A stretch of 64,000 nucleotides of DNA from Pseudomonas fluorescens. GTDB lineage: Bacteria; Pseudomonadota; Gammaproteobacteria; Pseudomonadales; Pseudomonadaceae. The notes beneath the pieces were generated by a model. The model searched no databases, was not told the DNA's origin, and saw nothing but the letters and a program-made list of their open reading frames with translations. The first letter of the stretch is position 1, and each line of letters starts with the position of its first letter. The translations under genes were made by a program, and so were the position numbers. The stretch is from contig NZ_CABVGX010000007.1 of NCBI RefSeq assembly GCF_902497625.1, positions 1-64,000 of the forward strand, read 5' to 3'. Positions 54,525 through 62,899 of this stretch are shown piece by piece.

Positions 54525-55983
54525 GAGCATTCCCGACCGAGGCGGCACGACGATCTCTCGCCCCGCCCAACACATAATAAAGACCACCCGCCACCAGGAA
54601 CGTCACGATCCAGCCCAGGCCGTTATGGCCCAGCCAGGAGTCGGAGAGAAATCCGCGAAACCAGACGTCCTGCTCGGTCGTCCCGATAGTGGTGAAACTG
54701 AAACCCAGCACGATCGCCACTGCCCACGCGCCGAAAGCACGCCATTCGACACCGCCGCGATACCAATAGGCGCTGCTCGGGCTGACGTCCAGCAGATCGT
54801 CCGGGCTGTAATAATGACGGTGAATCAGGTCGACGACGAAGATCCCGACCCACGCCGTAATCGGCACCGCCAGCAAGGAAATGAAGGTGATGAAAGGACC
54901 GTAGAAGCTGTCGGCGATCAGCATGAAATAGATCGAACCGGCGAAAATCGCGATGATGTCAACCACCACCGCGTAGACGCGCTTGACCTTCAGGCCGAGG
55001 GTCAATGTGGTCAAGCCGGCGGAGTACACTGATAGATTATTCGACAACAGCAAACCGCCGAAAGCGGTGATCAGGTACGGCACAGCCATCCAGGTCGGCA
55101 GCATGTCGCGTATGGCGATGATCGGGTCAGTGGCGGAGGCCAGGTCGTTATTGCCTACCGACAACAACCCGCCCAGGGTTATCAAAAGCACTAATGGAAT
55201 ACCCGCACCGAACGCGGCCGACGCGACCAGGCGCACGGCTTTGACGCTGCGGTGCTGATAGCGGGACATGTCGGCACCGGCGTTGGCCCAACCGATTCCG
55301 GTGCCGGCCGCCATGGTGCCGACGCCGATGATCATTGCGCTCAGCGGTGCCGGGGCAGCGTTGAACACGGCGCTCCAGTCGATGGTGGCGCAAAGGAAAC
55401 CGCCGACCAGGATGTTCAAGGCACCGAATACATAAGTCGCCCACTTTTGAATCACCAGCAATGTCGCGTGGCCGAGCCCGGAAACCGACAAAGTCAGCAG
55501 CACGAAAATGGCGATGAATATCAACGTCAGCACCGGCGCACTTTTGGCCTCCACTGGCGAGCCGAACACTATCGAGCACAACGACAGCAGCACGAATGCG
55601 GCGGTGGTGGTATTGACGGTTTCCCAACCGAGCCGCGACATCAGCGATACCAGGGTCGGGCCGATGTTGCCACGTACGCCAAAGATCGCCCGCGACAAGG
55701 TCAGGCTCGGCGCGCGGCCGCGACGGCCGGCAATCGAGATAATCCCGACTACCGCAAACGAACCGGCGGCCCCGAGGATCGCGACGATGACGGCCTGCCA
55801 GATCGCCAGACCGCGAAAAGCCACCAGCGTGGCGCCCAGCGGCAGGCCAAGGATGGAAATGTTGGCGGCGAACCAGACCCAGAACAGCTGCAGCGGATGA
55901 CCGTTACATTCGGCCTCCGGCACCGGCTCGATGCCACGGGTTTCCAGTTGCCCGGCAGATTGACCGGTGGTTGATGAACTCAT
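54517..55983 (-). CDS. NCS1-family purine/cytosine permease
   Basis: 488 residues with about twelve transmembrane helices of the nucleobase:cation symporter 1 family. Visible are the start helix LQLFWVWFAANISILGLPLGATL, the RAIFGVRGNIGPTLVSLMSRLGW region that forms the substrate site, and GIGWANAGADMSRYQ. It imports a nucleobase, nucleoside or related compound with protons or sodium. ATG at 55983 (MSSSTTGQ) has AGGAG 8 nt upstream. A REP pair separates it from the glycohydrolase gene. The kinase gene overlaps its end. Confidence 0.88.
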   Translation of the reverse strand: MSSSTTGQSAGQLETRGIEPVPEAECNGHPLQLFWVWFAANISILGLPLGATLVAFRGLAIWQAVIVAILGAAGSFAVVGIISIAGRRGRAPSLTLSRAIFGVRGNIGPTLVSLMSRLGWETVNTTTAAFVLLSLCSIVFGSPVEAKSAPVLTLIFIAIFVLLTLSVSGLGHATLLVIQKWATYVFGALNILVGGFLCATIDWSAVFNAAPAPLSAMIIGVGTMAAGTGIGWANAGADMSRYQHRSVKAVRLVASAAFGAGIPLVLLITLGGLLSVGNNDLASATDPIIAIRDMLPTWMAVPYLITAFGGLLLSNNLSVYSAGLTTLTLGLKVKRVYAVVVDIIAIFAGSIYFMLIADSFYGPFITFISLLAVPITAWVGIFVVDLIHRHYYSPDDLLDVSPSSAYWYRGGVEWRAFGAWAVAIVLGFSFTTIGTTEQDVWFRGFLSDSWLGHNGLGWIVTFLVAGGLYYVLGGARDRRAASVGNAHA

Positions 55984-56100
55984 GAAAAATGCTCCTGTTG
56001 CCTTTTTTGTGGTTGTGGGCAATTGCGCAAGTTGACCGAACATACCGGTGATCCTGACCGTGTTTACGCGTTCCGCTGCGGGTAAAAATCAACACCTGCT

Positions 56101-56198
56101 GTAGAAGCTGCCGCAGGCTGCGATCTTTTGATCCTGATTTTCAGCAATCTCAAAGCTGCCAAAGATCAAAGGATCGCAGCCTGCGGCAGCTCCTACAG
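56101..56198. repeat. REP pair within the salvage operon
   Basis: GTAGAAGCTGCCGCAGGCTGCGATC and its inverted copy GGATCGCAGCCTGCGGCAGCTCCTAC surround about 45 nt between the ARH gene and the permease gene. It may modulate downstream expression. Confidence 0.85.
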
Positions 56199-56210
56199 GG
56201 ATTTGGTTCT

Positions 56211-57209
56211 TCAGCGGAGGGTGAGGAGTCCTTTCACAAGAGGCTCCAGCTCCAGCGAGTTAACCGTTTTGACCTTGTCGATCATCTCGACCGGCCAGCT
56301 GTCAAACCCCAGGCACGCCCCAAGCATTGCGCCGAGAATCGCCGCGATGGTATCGGTGTCACCACCGAGGCTGGCGGCCATGCACAGCGCTTCGAAGGCG
56401 TTCATTTCGCCAACCGCTACTTGCTGAGCCAGGGCAAACGAGACCACGACCGATTCCTGTGACGCCACCGACGTACCGATCACGTCGTACAGCAGATCTG
56501 CGAGCAACACCTTGTCGCTGTCAACGCTGATGGTCCGCGCCCAGCTGATACGCGAAGCAATGCGCCCGCCCGCAACCCAGTGGCCATGGTCCTGCGCTTG
56601 TTGGGCGATCTGTTGGCCCAGATTCAACGCCTCACCCAGGTCCATGCCGTTGATCCCGGCCGACACCACCGCCGCCACTGCTGCCGCACTGGAAATCCCC
56701 AGCGTGGTGTTGTGGGTGACCTGGCAGGCCTGGACAACGGCGCTGATAAACCGCTGCGAGTCGGCGACATCTGCCGCGATGCCCACCGGGGTGATGCGCA
56801 TCGCTGCGCCATTGGTTGTGCCGTAGCGTCCCGCCTCCTCCGGCGAATGACCGGCGAGGATCATCTCGATCGCACGCTTGGTCGAAGGCCCGAGCAAATC
56901 CTGAGAGCCCTTGGCCTGCATCCGCGCTTCCCACTCGATCAAGCGTTGAGCGAGCAGCGCGGGTTCGATGTTGCCCGCGCCATCGATCAACAACTGGCCG
57001 ACCAGAATCGCCTGTTCGGTGTCGTCGGTAATCGAGCCGGCAGGCATGTTGGCGGCGATTGGCTGATCGGGGCCTGCGTCTTGCAGATCCGTGATCTCGC
57101 CGAAGCGCGCCTTGATCCGGGCACGGCTCATCGATTGTGTCGGCATACCCAGTGCATCGCCGAGGGCCAGGCCATAAAACGCGCCCAAGGCACGGTTGAG
57201 CGCTGTCAT
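56211..57209 (-). CDS. ADP-ribosylglycohydrolase family protein
   Basis: 332 residues of the ARH/DraG fold. Two metal-binding segments are visible: GSITDDTEQAILV near residue 60 and ASLGGDTDTIAAILGAMLGA near residue 285, together holding the di-magnesium site. The N-terminal signature is GAFYGLALGDALGMPTQ. The family cleaves N- or O-glycosidic bonds to ADP-ribose, but relatives next to PfkB kinases (E. coli YegU) are thought to act on nucleoside-type metabolites. It overlaps the GntR gene end by 4 bp and is first after the regulator in a leftward unit. Confidence 0.88.
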   Translation of the reverse strand: MTALNRALGAFYGLALGDALGMPTQSMSRARIKARFGEITDLQDAGPDQPIAANMPAGSITDDTEQAILVGQLLIDGAGNIEPALLAQRLIEWEARMQAKGSQDLLGPSTKRAIEMILAGHSPEEAGRYGTTNGAAMRITPVGIAADVADSQRFISAVVQACQVTHNTTLGISSAAAVAAVVSAGINGMDLGEALNLGQQIAQQAQDHGHWVAGGRIASRISWARTISVDSDKVLLADLLYDVIGTSVASQESVVVSFALAQQVAVGEMNAFEALCMAASLGGDTDTIAAILGAMLGACLGFDSWPVEMIDKVKTVNSLELEPLVKGLLTLR

Positions 57210-57919
57210 TGTGGTGTTCCAAATTGCAGATGAAGGCGGAAATGCACCGGATCAAGCAGGCTTTCGACCTGTTCCATGAAGCGGTTTTGCCGATCGTAAG
57301 TCGTGCGCAAGGCTTTGAGGAACACCGTGCCCACCGGACGACCGAGCAGCTCGGCGTCTTCGGCGCTCAAGGGTTCCGCGCCGATCCATTGATCGCCGCG
57401 CTCGCCGATGTAGCCATAGGCGGCCAGGGTGATGGTCAGGGAATTGTCGATGAGGCCTACGCGCGGCAGGCTTTCGAGGCCGCCGTTGGCGGGCATCAGC
57501 GAACGTTCGAGGGAAACCAGCGTGCCGTCGTTGGCGCGGCGTCGGCGATCAAGGGTAATGAATTGAGCGGTGCCGAACCGCGACAGCAGGTCGGGCCGGC
57601 TGACCGCTTCCAGTCGCAGCACTTCGGTGTTGATCAGCGCACCGCTGTCAGCGAGCGCCTGCGCCCAGCCGCTGCGCTGATCGAGCACCACGCCGTCGAA
57701 CGTGACAATCGAACCGACCCCGCTCTGCGTCGCGATATAATTACGTCGCTTCAACTCGGCCAGCGCTTCACGCAGCGTACCCCGGCTGACTTTGAATTCC
57801 TGAGCCAACTGATGCTCGCCCGGCAATAGAAAGCCGTCTTCCATGAGGCCGCTTTCAATGCGTCGAATGAGCTCGTCGACCACCCGTTGTTTCTTGTCGA
57901 ATCGTACCTGTCTAATCAT
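57206..57919 (-). CDS. GntR/HutC-family regulator
   Basis: 237 residues. An N-terminal GntR winged helix (1-70, VVDELIRRIESGLMEDGFLLPGEHQLAQEFKVSRGTLREALAEL) precedes a UTRA ligand-binding domain (about 85-235, FITLDRRRRANDGTLVSLERSLMP and LKALRTTYDRQNRFMEQ). It is first in the unit GntR-ARH-permease-PfkB and overlaps the ARH gene by 4 bp, so it probably regulates its own operon with a sugar-phosphate or nucleoside effector. ATG at 57919 is chosen because the HTH begins there; the upstream frame to 58054 has no likeness. The ribosome site is weak. Confidence 0.88.
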   Translation of the reverse strand: MIRQVRFDKKQRVVDELIRRIESGLMEDGFLLPGEHQLAQEFKVSRGTLREALAELKRRNYIATQSGVGSIVTFDGVVLDQRSGWAQALADSGALINTEVLRLEAVSRPDLLSRFGTAQFITLDRRRRANDGTLVSLERSLMPANGGLESLPRVGLIDNSLTITLAAYGYIGERGDQWIGAEPLSAEDAELLGRPVGTVFLKALRTTYDRQNRFMEQVESLLDPVHFRLHLQFGTPQ

Positions 57920-58026
57920 GTACAAAGTGAAACCGAAAACGGGGTTTGCGGGCAAGGAATATTTCAGGGGAGGTGACGGGAGGAAGTGGGTGCCGCGGGA
58001 ACGCAGTGAATCAGACACGCCGCCAT

Positions 58027-58145
58027 CGCGGGCAAGTTGGAATACCGCCCCCACGCTCCCGCAGGTCCCGCGTCGTACGCAGATTATGCGACCGGCCTAT
58101 AAACCTGTGGGAGCGTGCGGGCGGCGTTCCGACTTGCCGCGAAGG
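58027..58145. repeat. Long imperfect REP palindrome
   Basis: TCGCGGGCAAGTTGGAATACCGCCC pairs with GGGCGGCGTTCCGACTTGCCGCGA, and CCACGCTCCCGCA pairs with TGTGGGAGCGTG, giving a roughly 118-bp imperfect palindrome. It lies downstream of the araFGH operon and upstream of the divergent GntR gene. Confidence 0.8.
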
Positions 58146-58156
58146 TGTCAGCAGGA

Positions 58157-59125
58157 TCAGCGCTGTTTCAAGCGGTCAATCACCACAGCCAGGAGCAGAA
58201 TCGAACCACGAATCACATACTGATAAAACGTATCAATATTCTTCAGGTTCATCGCATTCTCAATAATCGCCAGGATCAGCACGCCGGCAATCACGTGCCG
58301 GATCATGCCAATCCCGCCACTCAGCGAAACCCCGCCGAGCACGCAGGCAGAGATCACCGTCAGCTCGAAACCCTGGCCGATCATCGGCTGACCTGAAGTC
58401 ATGCGCGAGGCCAGAATCACCCCGGCCAGCGCACCGATAACGCCATGCACGGCGAAGATGATGATCTTGGTCCGGTCAACGTTCACCCCGGCCAGCAGCG
58501 CCGCTTCCTGGTTGCCACCGATGGCCATGGTGTTGCGCCCGTAGGTGGTGTAATTGAGCAGCCAGCCGAAAAACACAAAGCAGACGATGGTGATCAGGAT
58601 CGGCACCGGCACACCAAACAGCTGGCCATTGCCGAACACGAAGAACGATTCCTGCGACACGCCCACCGCTTTGCCATTGGCAAAAATGTAGGCCAGGCCG
58701 CGCACGATCTGCATGGTTGCCAGCGTGGTGATCAGCGCATTGACCCGCAGTTTGGCGATGACGATGCCGTTGATCAGCCCGACAATCAGGCCCATCACCA
58801 GCGCCGCGCCGACACCCAGCAGCACGCTGTCGGTGTCACGCATCACCACCGCGGCGACCACCCCGGCACAGGCAATCACCGAACCCACCGACAAGTCGAA
58901 ATGACCGGACGCCAGGCAATACAACATGGTGCACGCAGCAATCCCGGTGGTCGAAATTGCCAGGCCGAGGCCGCGCATGTTCAGCGGTGAGAGAAAGTTG
59001 TCGATTAGCAGCGTGCACAGCACGAAGATGCCGACTGCCGCCAGCAGCATCACCCAGTCATCGAGGAAGCGTCGCAGGTCCAGAGGTTTGCGCGCAGTAG
59101 GCAGAGCATTGTTTTGGGTTGTCAT
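58157..59125 (-). CDS. araH: L-arabinose/D-galactose ABC transporter permease
   Basis: 322 residues with about nine to ten transmembrane helices of the BPD_transp_2 (ribose/arabinose permease) family: WVMLLAAVGIFVLCTLLIDNFLSPLNMRGLGLAIS, then VGLINGIVIAKLRVNALITTLATMQIVRGLAYIF and GRNTMAIGGNQEAALLAGVNVDRTK, the cytoplasmic loop for the ATPase. ATG at 59125 is preferred among three in-frame ATGs because GAGAGG lies 8 nt upstream. It follows araG directly and ends at a REP palindrome. Confidence 0.9.
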   Translation of the reverse strand: MTTQNNALPTARKPLDLRRFLDDWVMLLAAVGIFVLCTLLIDNFLSPLNMRGLGLAISTTGIAACTMLYCLASGHFDLSVGSVIACAGVVAAVVMRDTDSVLLGVGAALVMGLIVGLINGIVIAKLRVNALITTLATMQIVRGLAYIFANGKAVGVSQESFFVFGNGQLFGVPVPILITIVCFVFFGWLLNYTTYGRNTMAIGGNQEAALLAGVNVDRTKIIIFAVHGVIGALAGVILASRMTSGQPMIGQGFELTVISACVLGGVSLSGGIGMIRHVIAGVLILAIIENAMNLKNIDTFYQYVIRGSILLLAVVIDRLKQR

Positions 59126-59137
59126 CATCATTACCTC

Positions 59138-60682
59138 TCAGTTCGCCACGCCGTCGGCGCGGTGGCGCGGCAAAGCCAGTTGCAGCAGGTTGGATTCGTT
59201 GGCCTCGTCACGCGACAGTTCGCCGCGCATCGCGCCCTCGCACAGCACCAGAATGCGATCGGAAATACCCATCACTTCCATCAAGTCACTCGACACCACA
59301 ATGACGGCGATGCCGCTCTCGGCCAGGTTGTGGATGATCTGGTAGATCTCGGCTTTGGCGCCGATGTCGATGCCGCGCGTAGGCTCGTCGAGCAGCAGCA
59401 CTTTCATCGGCATCGACAGCCAGCGGCCGAGAATGGCCTTCTGCTGGTTGCCGCCGGACAGGTACATGATTTTCTGCGCGGCGTTCGGCGTCTTCACCTT
59501 CAGCGCTTTGATCTGCTTGTCGGCGTTGTCTTTTTCCCAGAGGCCACGCAGCAGACAACCGAAGGTCGAATGGGCGCCGCGTGCGCTGATGTTGATGTTC
59601 TCGGCGACGCTTGCGAGCGGCATGATGCCCTCCTTCTTGCGGTCCTCGGGACACAGCAGAATGCCGGCCGCAATGGCATCGCGCGGTGAACGCAGTTTTA
59701 GTTCATGACCCCGCAGTTCCAGGCGGCCGGCAGTGTTGCGCTCGAGACCGCTGAGCATGCGAAACAACTCGGTGCGCCCGGCGCCGACCAGGCCGAACAG
59801 CCCGAGAATTTCACCTTTGTGCGCGTCGAAACTGATCGGCTCGCGCAAGCCCGGCCCGAGCAAACCGTCGACCTTCAGCGCCACCGCGCCACGTTTGCGC
59901 GGGCGGTAATCGTAGATGTCCTGAATGTCGCGACCAACCATGCACGTGACCAGTTGATCGTGGGTCAACTCGCTCATGTCTTCGAACGTGCGCACGTAGC
60001 GACCGTCCTTGAACACCGTCACCGCGTTGCAGATGCGGAACACCTCTTCCATGCGATGGGAGACATACAGCACCACTTTGCCCTCGTCGCGCAGACGGCC
60101 GATGATCGCCATCAAACGATCAATTTCCCGCGCTGACAGGCTGCTGGTCGGTTCGTCGAAAGCGATCACATGCGCGCCCCGGGACAACGCCTTGGCAATT
60201 TCCACCAGTTGGCGCTGACCGAGGGACAGGCGCCCTACTTTGTCCTGCGGGTCGATTTCATCGGCCAGGCCCTTGAGGCAAGCCAGCGCCTGCTGGCGCA
60301 AGACGCCGCGATTGATCAGGCCGAAATTGGCCGGAAGGTGCCCCAGGAAAAGGTTTTCCGCCACCGTCATTTCCGGTACCAGGTGCAGCTCCTGATGGAT
60401 GACCGCGACGCCACTGCCGATACTGTCGGCCGTGGATTTGAACACCATGGTCTGCTCGCCAATCTGCAGATCGCCACTGCTAGGCGTGTAAGCACCGCCG
60501 AGGATTTTCAGCAGGGTCGATTTGCCGGCACCGTTTTCGCCCATCAAGGCATGAACCTGTCCTGGATGCGCGACGAAGCTGATCCCATCCAACGCTTTCA
60601 CGCCGGGGAAGGTTTTACCGATTCCGTTGAAGCGCAAGCTGCCTTCGGCGCTGTGCTGTTGTGTTTTTAGTTGCGCGTGCAT
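59138..60682 (-). CDS. araG: L-arabinose/D-galactose ABC transporter ATP-binding protein
   Basis: 514 residues with two fused nucleotide-binding domains, typical of sugar importers of the RbsA/AraG class. Domain 1 has Walker A MGENGAGKST (about 45), signature LSLGQRQ and Walker B VIAFDEPT. Domain 2 has the degenerate GLVGAGRTE and YLSGGNQQKAILGRWLSM with LLLDEPTRGIDIGAK. It energises AraH with AraF. ATG at 60682 (MHAQLKTQ) has GAGG 7 nt upstream. Second structural gene of the transporter in transcription order. Confidence 0.92.
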   Translation of the reverse strand: MHAQLKTQQHSAEGSLRFNGIGKTFPGVKALDGISFVAHPGQVHALMGENGAGKSTLLKILGGAYTPSSGDLQIGEQTMVFKSTADSIGSGVAVIHQELHLVPEMTVAENLFLGHLPANFGLINRGVLRQQALACLKGLADEIDPQDKVGRLSLGQRQLVEIAKALSRGAHVIAFDEPTSSLSAREIDRLMAIIGRLRDEGKVVLYVSHRMEEVFRICNAVTVFKDGRYVRTFEDMSELTHDQLVTCMVGRDIQDIYDYRPRKRGAVALKVDGLLGPGLREPISFDAHKGEILGLFGLVGAGRTELFRMLSGLERNTAGRLELRGHELKLRSPRDAIAAGILLCPEDRKKEGIMPLASVAENINISARGAHSTFGCLLRGLWEKDNADKQIKALKVKTPNAAQKIMYLSGGNQQKAILGRWLSMPMKVLLLDEPTRGIDIGAKAEIYQIIHNLAESGIAVIVVSSDLMEVMGISDRILVLCEGAMRGELSRDEANESNLLQLALPRHRADGVAN

Positions 60683-60747
60683 AACCCACCTCTTCACACA
60701 GATCAGGCAACCCCGTCGCCGGGGCTGCCGGTGAAATCAACCGGTCC

Positions 60748-61752
60748 TCAGTTCCACAGGCCGATCTTTTCCAGTTCCTGCTTGAAGTTCTCACGAGTGA
60801 TCAGCGTCACGTCGTCCATGGCCGTGTATTTCGGCGGTTCTTTGCCGGTGGTCACCCACTCGTACATCATCTCGGCGGTTTTGTAGCCTTCGATGTGCGG
60901 GCTTGGCAGCATCGAGCCGAAGAAGCCACTGTCGGGTTTTTTCAGTTCGCCGATCGCATCGGTACCGTTGATGCCGATGCCGATCACATTGGCCGCGGAA
61001 AAACCGGCGCTCTCGGTGGCGCGCACGCCGCCCAGCACGGTGTTGTCGTTCATGCCGCCGATGATCAGGTTTTTCGCCGCGCCTGGCAGTTTGACCAGCG
61101 CCGAGTTGGTGGCGTCCATGCTGCCCGGTACGTCGAGGGTTTTAAGCGCCGAGAACAGAATGTGGTCCTTTGGCATGCCGGCCTCTTCCAGAGCCTTGAC
61201 CGAGCCGTCGGTACGTTTTTTACCGGTATCGAGTTCGTTGTAGGTGTTGATCACCGCGTAGGTGTCTTTCCAGTCCCAGCCGCGCTTCTTCGCTTCAGTC
61301 GCCATGGCGGCGCCTTGTTTCTGGCCGACTTCGAACGCAGCCATGCCCAGGTACGGAACGTCTTCCATGAACTTGCCGCTGGCATCAACGAAGCGGTCAT
61401 CGACTGCGATCACTTTCAGACCGTTGAGTTTGGCTTTGGCCATGATCGCAGGGCCGAGGGACACATCCGGCGGGCAAATCACGAAGCCCTTGGCGCCGTT
61501 GGCCGCGAGGCTATCGATGGCTGACAAAGTTTTCTCGCCATCCGGGACGGCGATCTTGATTACGGTGAAGCCTTTGTCCTTGCCGGCCTTCTCCGCGAAT
61601 GCCCACTCGGTCTGGAACCAGGGCTCTTCAGCCTGCTTGACCAGAAAACCGATCTTCACTTCCTCGGCCGCCAGCAGCGTGCTGCTCAAGCTGACCGCGG
61701 TGACCGCCAGAGCGGCACAGCACAGGGAACGGATCCCACGACGACGATTCAT
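60748..61752 (-). CDS. araF: L-arabinose/D-galactose-binding periplasmic protein
   Basis: 334 residues with a signal peptide (MNRRRGIRSLCCAALAVTAVSLSSTLLAA). The mature protein is close to E. coli L-arabinose-binding protein: VKIGFLVKQAEEPWFQTEWAFAEKAGKDKGF, AVPDGEKTLSAIDSLAANGAKGFVICPPD and IIGGMNDNTVLGGVRATE. The E. coli homologue binds both L-arabinose and D-galactose, which fits the galactonate genes nearby. GGAG lies 8 nt upstream of the ATG. It is followed by araG after about 65 nt. Confidence 0.93.
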   Translation of the reverse strand: MNRRRGIRSLCCAALAVTAVSLSSTLLAAEEVKIGFLVKQAEEPWFQTEWAFAEKAGKDKGFTVIKIAVPDGEKTLSAIDSLAANGAKGFVICPPDVSLGPAIMAKAKLNGLKVIAVDDRFVDASGKFMEDVPYLGMAAFEVGQKQGAAMATEAKKRGWDWKDTYAVINTYNELDTGKKRTDGSVKALEEAGMPKDHILFSALKTLDVPGSMDATNSALVKLPGAAKNLIIGGMNDNTVLGGVRATESAGFSAANVIGIGINGTDAIGELKKPDSGFFGSMLPSPHIEGYKTAEMMYEWVTTGKEPPKYTAMDDVTLITRENFKQELEKIGLWN

Positions 61753-61882
61753 AAGCTGACTCCTTTTTATTTTTTTGGCGTTTTATTGTTGGAAAATCGG
61801 TGAAACCCTAAGCATGAAACGAATAGTCATATCATATGATGATTGAATTTCAGACGTAGTCCTGCGTTGAAATCCCGTTTAC

Positions 61883-62701
61883 TCAGTCGTGATACATGAC
61901 CGAGCGGCCGCCATCGATTGTGATGCATGAGGCATTGATGAATGGCGCTTCGTCACTGGCAAGGAAGACTGCGGCCATCGCCACCTCCATCGGCTGCCCG
62001 ATCCGCCGTGGCGGATGCAGGTCCAAGGCGCGCTGGCGTTCGGCATGCGGATCAGCAAACCCGTTCCAGTAATCAATATTCAGTTGAGTCTCGATGTACC
62101 CCGGAGCAATGGCATTGACGCGAATGCCCTTGGAGGCATATTCAACCCCCAGCGCACGGGTCAGGCCCAGCAGGCCATGCTTGGCTACGGGGTATGGAAA
62201 GCAGCCAGGGATGATGTGGGATGAATGGGTAGAGGCGATGTTGACGATGGCACCGCCACCCTGCTCGATCATCCGCGGCAGCACCGCCTTGCAGCCAAAC
62301 CAGGCGCCGTCGAGGTCAATGGCGAAGCAACGGCGCCAGTCTTGCTCGGTCATTTCCAGTGGATCGCGGAACACGTTGACCCCGGCGCAATTGACCAGTA
62401 CATCGATCCGGCCATGCCGATCGAGTGCAAGGTCAGCCATGGCGTGCAGTTCTTGCTGGCTGGAAACGTCAGTCTTGATCGCATGAACGTCGAAACCGCT
62501 GTCACGCCAGCGCTGCGCGAGGCGCTCGACCTTCTCGCCCTGGATATCACTGATGATCAGTTTCGCTTGCTGATATACGCACGCCGCGACAATCGCCTCA
62601 CCGATACCTTGAGCGGCGCCGGTGACCAGCACGACTTTATTGTTCAGGCGCACGCCCTGCGGCGGCTCGGGCACCGGCGGCAGCGTAAGACGCTCAGCCA
62701 T
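61883..62701 (-). CDS. SDR sugar 1-dehydrogenase (galactose/arabinose type, predicted)
   Basis: 272 residues of the classical SDR family. The cofactor site is VTGAAQGIGEAIVAA, then NCAG, the catalytic Ser in NIASTHSS and YPVAKHG. Position in front of araFGH, beside an SMP-30 lactonase and with a promoter shared with the dgo operon suggests oxidation of D-galactose or L-arabinose at C1 to the lactone. This is an inference from context; the SDR fold alone does not show the substrate. ATG at 62701 is chosen; its first bases overlap the stop of the upstream 30-codon ORF. Confidence 0.85.
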   Translation of the reverse strand: MAERLTLPPVPEPPQGVRLNNKVVLVTGAAQGIGEAIVAACVYQQAKLIISDIQGEKVERLAQRWRDSGFDVHAIKTDVSSQQELHAMADLALDRHGRIDVLVNCAGVNVFRDPLEMTEQDWRRCFAIDLDGAWFGCKAVLPRMIEQGGGAIVNIASTHSSHIIPGCFPYPVAKHGLLGLTRALGVEYASKGIRVNAIAPGYIETQLNIDYWNGFADPHAERQRALDLHPPRRIGQPMEVAMAAVFLASDEAPFINASCITIDGGRSVMYHD

Positions 62702-62786
62702 GACTGAGCGTCCCCGTTTGCAGGCACGACAAAAACCGGACATCTGTCAATGTCCGGCCGCAAAGCTGTATGAAAAATCGCTGCAT
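62694..62786 (-). CDS. 30-codon upstream ORF (possible leader peptide)
   Basis: ATG at 62786 follows the ribosome site CAGGTGA, the same sequence that starts dgoK. The frame encodes 30 residues (MQRFFIQLCGRTLTDVRF, then LSCLQTGTLSHG) and stops at TGA 62696-62694 within ATGGCTGA, so its stop overlaps the SDR start. The reading frame spans the hairpin at 62736-62757. No family likeness is visible. A leader-peptide role is inferred from layout. Confidence 0.5.
   Translation of the reverse strand: MQRFFIQLCGRTLTDVRFLSCLQTGTLSHG
62731..62757 (-). terminator. Terminator-like hairpin inside the leader ORF
   Basis: On the minus strand CCGGACAT TGACAG ATGTCCGG (8-bp perfect stem) is followed by TTTTT. 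It lies between the promoter at 62840-62869 and the SDR start, so it may attenuate transcription of the SDR-araFGH operon. Confidence 0.6.
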
Positions 62787-62839
62787 CACTTCACCTGTTT
62801 TGTTTTTTTAAGTGTGAGTGCGTGTAACTGATGACGCCG

Positions 62840-62869
62840 ACTATAAACCCGGCCGCCAAATAATCTCAA
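62840..62869 (-). promoter_or_regulatory. Promoter of the SDR-araFGH operon
   Basis: On the minus strand -35 TTGAGA (62869-62864) and -10 TATAGT (62845-62840), 18 nt apart, are identical to the dgo promoter in hexamers and spacing. TTATATATTGAGATT around the -35 is shared over 15 bp. Confidence 0.75.
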
Positions 62870-62882
62870 TATATAATTTTAC

Positions 62883-62899
62883 ATCCCATATTCCGGGAT
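62883..62899. promoter_or_regulatory. Palindromic operator upstream of the SDR-araFGH promoter
   Basis: ATCCC ATATTCC GGGAT has 5-bp arms and lies 13 nt upstream of the -35, the same distance as the dgo operator. It directly abuts the SMP-30 stop codon. Confidence 0.65.
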
